Positions 45,132-47,787 of a DNA stretch of 47,787 bases are shown here, in pieces. The first letter of the stretch is position 1, and each line of letters opens with the position of its first letter. The DNA lies in the IMG/VR virus record IMGVR_UViG_3300035670_000349, positions 1 through 47,787 of that record. One strand, given 5' to 3'. The position numbers and the translations under genes are program-made. The stretch is from a virus. The notes beneath the pieces are model-generated. The model made no database searches and was not told the origin of the DNA. It was given only the letters and a program-made list of their open reading frames with translations.

Positions 45132-45509
45132 ATGATTAGTTTGCACGCAGACCACGTAGACGCTTCAGGAGCGTATGGTCAAAAATTCGCAGTAGTAGAA
45201 GAATTGGTTAATAAGGGATTGTTAACAGAAATTCCAGAAGAGTTTCGTGATACTGGAGCTCCTGTACAAGAAAACGTTCCTGTTGTAACCACTTCACAAA
45301 CAGTAGTTGCTGATGAGTTTGATATGACGAACGGACATGCTGACCACGTTGACGAAACTGGTCGTTATGCACGCGCATACGAAGAAAAGTTCGGTGCAGG
45401 ATCACTTAGTGAATCTTCAAACTCACAGCAAGAAGAGCAAGCTGGTAGTTCGTGGAAGTCTTTCTTACAAAAGATTATCGCTGAAGAAAAGAGTAAGTTG
45501 AAGGTTTAA
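45132..45509 (+). CDS. Small HADH-motif protein, possible SPASM substrate or partner
   Basis: A 125-residue acidic protein. HADHVDASGAY (residues 5-15) and HADHVDETGRYARAYEEKFG (69-88) both match the C-terminal tail of the preceding radical SAM enzyme (HADHTDETGKYAMEYKEKHG). The segment between is a Val/Pro/Thr linker. The C-terminus SSWKSFLQKIIAEEKSKLKV is a helix. There is no Cys, so it is not a sactipeptide-type precursor. It could be a maturase partner, a substrate carrying a recognition tag, or a protein built by exchange of a small domain. AGAGG lies 11 bases before the start, and it is co-transcribed with the enzyme. Confidence 0.7.
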   Translation: MISLHADHVDASGAYGQKFAVVEELVNKGLLTEIPEEFRDTGAPVQENVPVVTTSQTVVADEFDMTNGHADHVDETGRYARAYEEKFGAGSLSESSNSQQEEQAGSSWKSFLQKIIAEEKSKLKV

Positions 45510-45528
45510 TCTAAACACAGAAGGGGTT

Positions 45529-47013
45529 ATGCAAAGAATAAAGCACGTCCTACCAGATTGGACTCGTGTGCAGTGGACTAGTATTGAAAATAGAAATAAA
45601 TACGAACCTATCATCAATTCTATTAATTCTGCATGGAAGCATATTGAACGTATGTCGGTGGTGCATGATATTAGGCCATCCTCGTTGGATATCGTATCAC
45701 CTAAAGAACTTGTACAACTTACGGAAGAATATAAAAAGTACGGAGTACTTGTAGTTCCTATTGCCAAAGAAGGTAAATCGGGATTATATTCGTCTACCAG
45801 TAAAACATATAATGGTAATGGTGATTATAATGTTCGTGTCGTATTTACGAAATCAGAACGTTTAGCTGATGAGTGGTTCAATATCTGGCAAGCAGAACCA
45901 AAGATTCGTGACCGTGAAGCTGGTCGTTTATTGGGATATCCGACTTGTTGTACCAATCACTTTATGAAGTATTGGGTTGAGCAAGGATTTGTGGATTCCA
46001 CATGGACGATGGCAGCTGATAGTATGGAACTTAATGACGATGACGAAACACATCGTACAATTCACATCAAGGCAGATACTCCACCAGAAGCTAATATTAT
46101 GTGGAGATGGCAAGGTGTTCGTTTAGTTTCACATCTTCCGTGTTCATTCGATTGTAAGGCAACCGAAGAACTTGGTATGAAGATGGCAGAGTTGGGTCGT
46201 AAACTTGGATTTGAAACTGAGGTGAAGTGGATATATGAACTTCTCTCGTGGCCTGTTGAATGGTCTGCTTTACACGGCATCGCTGAAATTCGTACCCCGA
46301 TTAATAAAATATCTTCTCGTACCGACATGACTCCGTGGAAATATGTGGTACAGAAGCATAGTCACGAATATCCAGAAGATGGTATGTCGGGTATTACGTA
46401 TCCATATAATCAAAAGAAAATTAAGGTAAAACCAGTTACAAAGACGATTTCGTTCGCAAAATCCCTTGAAGATACTTCTGTATGGGAAGAGAACGGATTT
46501 AGTAATAAGGAAGCAATGGATCACTTCCATCAAGTCATTCTTGACGCAATCGGGGACACCAAGTATATTCCTGGTGGTAATGTCCTCGACCTCGGTTGTG
46601 GTAATGGTGTCTTGTTAGGTCGTGTTGTTGGTGATAGATTTGACCTTGTTCCGCATGGTGTAGAAATGGATCGTCAACGTTGTATGTCCGCAGCAACAAC
46701 TATTCATTGGGGAGTCTTTACGATGGGTAGTATTTTCGACCTCAACACGTGGAAGGAAGATATGTACAGCTTGGTACTCCTGATGCCAGGTAGACTTCTC
46801 GAAACCACACGTGCAACAGCAGAACAAGTACGTAAGCAACTTTATGAAAAGACAGACTTACTCCTTATCAACTTGACCTGTGATTGGACACAACAATACG
46901 GTTCAATTGAGAATATTATGAAGGTTACTGGTCTTGACCAAGAGTGGGAATCTGCGGGTAAGTTAATTCATCGTCAAGATGATATGGCACAACTCTTTAA
47001 GCGAAAGGTATAA
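45529..47013 (+). CDS. CC-motif domain fused to class I SAM methyltransferase
   Basis: A 494-residue two-domain protein. Residues about 50-270 contain AGRLLGYPTCCTNHFMKYW (C140, C141) and a later HLPCSFDCKAT (C205, C209), the LGYPxCC pattern of the DUF483-like family, possibly a metal or cluster site. Residues about 325-490 are a class I methyltransferase: motif I NVLDLGCGNG (351-360), acidic E379 in VEMD and a downstream GSIFDL. The GGGGTTATG-type start overlaps nothing, and it follows the HADH gene by 19 bases. The product is most likely a second tailoring enzyme in the same cassette. The target (protein, peptide or nucleic acid) cannot be deduced. Confidence 0.8.
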   Translation: MQRIKHVLPDWTRVQWTSIENRNKYEPIINSINSAWKHIERMSVVHDIRPSSLDIVSPKELVQLTEEYKKYGVLVVPIAKEGKSGLYSSTSKTYNGNGDYNVRVVFTKSERLADEWFNIWQAEPKIRDREAGRLLGYPTCCTNHFMKYWVEQGFVDSTWTMAADSMELNDDDETHRTIHIKADTPPEANIMWRWQGVRLVSHLPCSFDCKATEELGMKMAELGRKLGFETEVKWIYELLSWPVEWSALHGIAEIRTPINKISSRTDMTPWKYVVQKHSHEYPEDGMSGITYPYNQKKIKVKPVTKTISFAKSLEDTSVWEENGFSNKEAMDHFHQVILDAIGDTKYIPGGNVLDLGCGNGVLLGRVVGDRFDLVPHGVEMDRQRCMSAATTIHWGVFTMGSIFDLNTWKEDMYSLVLLMPGRLLETTRATAEQVRKQLYEKTDLLLINLTCDWTQQYGSIENIMKVTGLDQEWESAGKLIHRQDDMAQLFKRKV

Positions 47014-47014
47014 T

Positions 47015-47242
47015 ATGTCAGACGAAATTAAAGAAGTTCCAGTTCCGTTAGCAATTCGTCAATTAATTGAACTTCACAATACTCGTATTCGTGAATATCA
47101 ACAAAAGTCATTACGAGAAATCCAAGATGCAAGTGTTGAATTAATGAATATTATCGGATTACTTCCACAAGATGGATGGCGTTTGGACATAGAAAGTATG
47201 AAGTATATTAAGGTTAATACGGATGGAAATACACAAGTCTAG
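47015..47242 (+). CDS. Small helical protein, unknown
   Basis: A 75-residue protein (MSDEIKEVPVPLAIRQLIEL...). The start at 47015 follows the methyltransferase stop by 1 base. An upstream in-frame ATG at 46979 lies inside that gene and is rejected. Residues 10-50 are one helix with a coiled-coil pattern, followed by DGWRLDIESMKYIKV, a short beta hairpin. Its end overlaps the next gene by 20 bases. It may be a small accessory subunit. Family not recognised. Confidence 0.65.
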   Translation: MSDEIKEVPVPLAIRQLIELHNTRIREYQQKSLREIQDASVELMNIIGLLPQDGWRLDIESMKYIKVNTDGNTQV

Positions 47243-47787
47243 TGAATACATAATCTTCACTTGGGGAAGATTTAAAGGACACTCCTTAGCACACGTTGCA
47301 AGGAGTGTTCCTTCGTATTTGGAATGGATGTCTAGTCAAGAGGGATTACCTGAGCAGTGGCGGATTGCCGCAGCAAAGACATTACTCGGTGAAGATGTTA
47401 GCGAACTAGACCTTCCACGAACCAATAATATTTCGTTTTCATATAAAGATTTACCACAACCATCAACAGATAAAGTTGAAGTGTTGTTGGTGGATAATAA
47501 GACCGCCGCTATCATTATGCCATACGACAAAGTAATGTTGGCAAAGTTCAAATATGAAATAGATGGTCGTAAATGGAACAATGACGAAAAACACTGGGAG
47601 TTCCCAGTAGTTCACTTACCCAAAGTATTCAAATTATTTTCAAACATCAAATGCGACCAGAAGGTATTGGACAAAGTTGAAGAATTAAACTCTCGTCGGC
47701 AAGACCTTGATGAAATTCGTGTTCAAGAAGATACGAACTTTGATATTAAGGGAATGAAACTCAGTCTTTATCCATACCAAAAAGTCG
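47223..47787 (+). CDS. HARP/SNF2-type helicase, N-terminal part (3' partial)
   Basis: The frame runs open from ATG 47223 to the window end (188 codons). Residues about 9-50 (IIFTWGRFKGHSLAHVA with PSYLEWM) match a short domain found at the ends of phage/bacterial nucleases and helicases. Residues about 105-140 (KFKYEIDGRKWNNDEKHW then EFPVVHLPKVFKLF) have the [FY]-x-W-x-FP pattern of HARP-like domains. The last residues (MKLSLYPYQKV) are the Q-like start of an SNF2 helicase core. HARP proteins such as SMARCAL1 anneal or remodel branched DNA, which suits phage replication or recombination. The catalytic motifs lie outside the window. No good Shine-Dalgarno is seen. Confidence 0.65.
   Translation, partial: MEIHKSSEYIIFTWGRFKGHSLAHVARSVPSYLEWMSSQEGLPEQWRIAAAKTLLGEDVSELDLPRTNNISFSYKDLPQPSTDKVEVLLVDNKTAAIIMPYDKVMLAKFKYEIDGRKWNNDEKHWEFPVVHLPKVFKLFSNIKCDQKVLDKVEELNSRRQDLDEIRVQEDTNFDIKGMKLSLYPYQKV

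Overview
This window is the virion-assembly region of a large T4-like, contractile-tailed (myovirus-type) bacteriophage. The sequence is AT-rich, and every gene I accept is on the + strand and tightly packed. No stretch over 300 bases lacks a gene. The largest gaps (about 110-140 bp, at 12528-12656, 15472-15583, 21292-21433 and 31459-31573) hold terminator-like hairpins and usually a TATTTATA-type motif. I see no tRNA, integrase, transposon, reverse transcriptase or CRISPR array. The host is not identifiable. Strong Shine-Dalgarno sites (GAGG or AAGGAGG a few bases before many starts), one clean sigma70-like promoter and a phage-borne ribosomal protein bS21 fit an SD-using, probably aquatic, bacterium.

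Layout. (1) 1-9117: a cytidylyltransferase-fold nucleotidyltransferase cut by the left window edge, a zinc-ribbon protein, a membrane-anchored coiled-coil protein, the large terminase, then nine small, often Lys/Arg-rich proteins and the portal. Several of the small proteins start with a short helix like the T4 capsid-targeting peptide, so they may be internal head proteins. (2) 9187-15471: prohead genes, including the gp21-like protease, a zinc metallopeptidase-like protein, a DUF3008-type protein, bS21, the gp22-like scaffold and the gp23-like major capsid protein with a clear LLQE/A maturation site. (3) 15584-21291: gp13-, gp14- and gp15-like neck and tail-completion proteins, the sheath and the tube. 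(4) 21434-36298: three giant fibre/adhesin-like genes (1942, 1281 and 1283 aa) with collagen-like blocks and about 18 copies of a YNSIxNKLSGV repeat, plus small beta-rich proteins. (5) 36306-43734: a set of low-complexity proteins. Three share an [18 protein letters not shown] N-terminus followed by collagen-like GPT repeats. Five contain a His/Asn/Thr repeat built on an H/F-[ST]-[DN] register with 5-, 7- and 9-residue units, and some end in Cys-rich tails. (6) 43742-47013: behind its own sigma70-like promoter, a radical SAM/SPASM enzyme, a small protein sharing a HADHxDxxGxY motif with that enzyme's C-terminus, and a CC-motif domain fused to a class I methyltransferase. (7) 47015-47787: a small helical protein and the start of a HARP/SNF2-type helicase cut by the right edge.

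The most promising undescribed system is (5) plus (6): a phage peptide/protein-tailoring cassette beside a family of extremely repetitive His/Asn/Thr surface proteins. The simplest hypothesis is that the SPASM enzyme and methyltransferase modify these repeats, or the small HADH protein, after translation. This is inference from synteny and shared motifs only.
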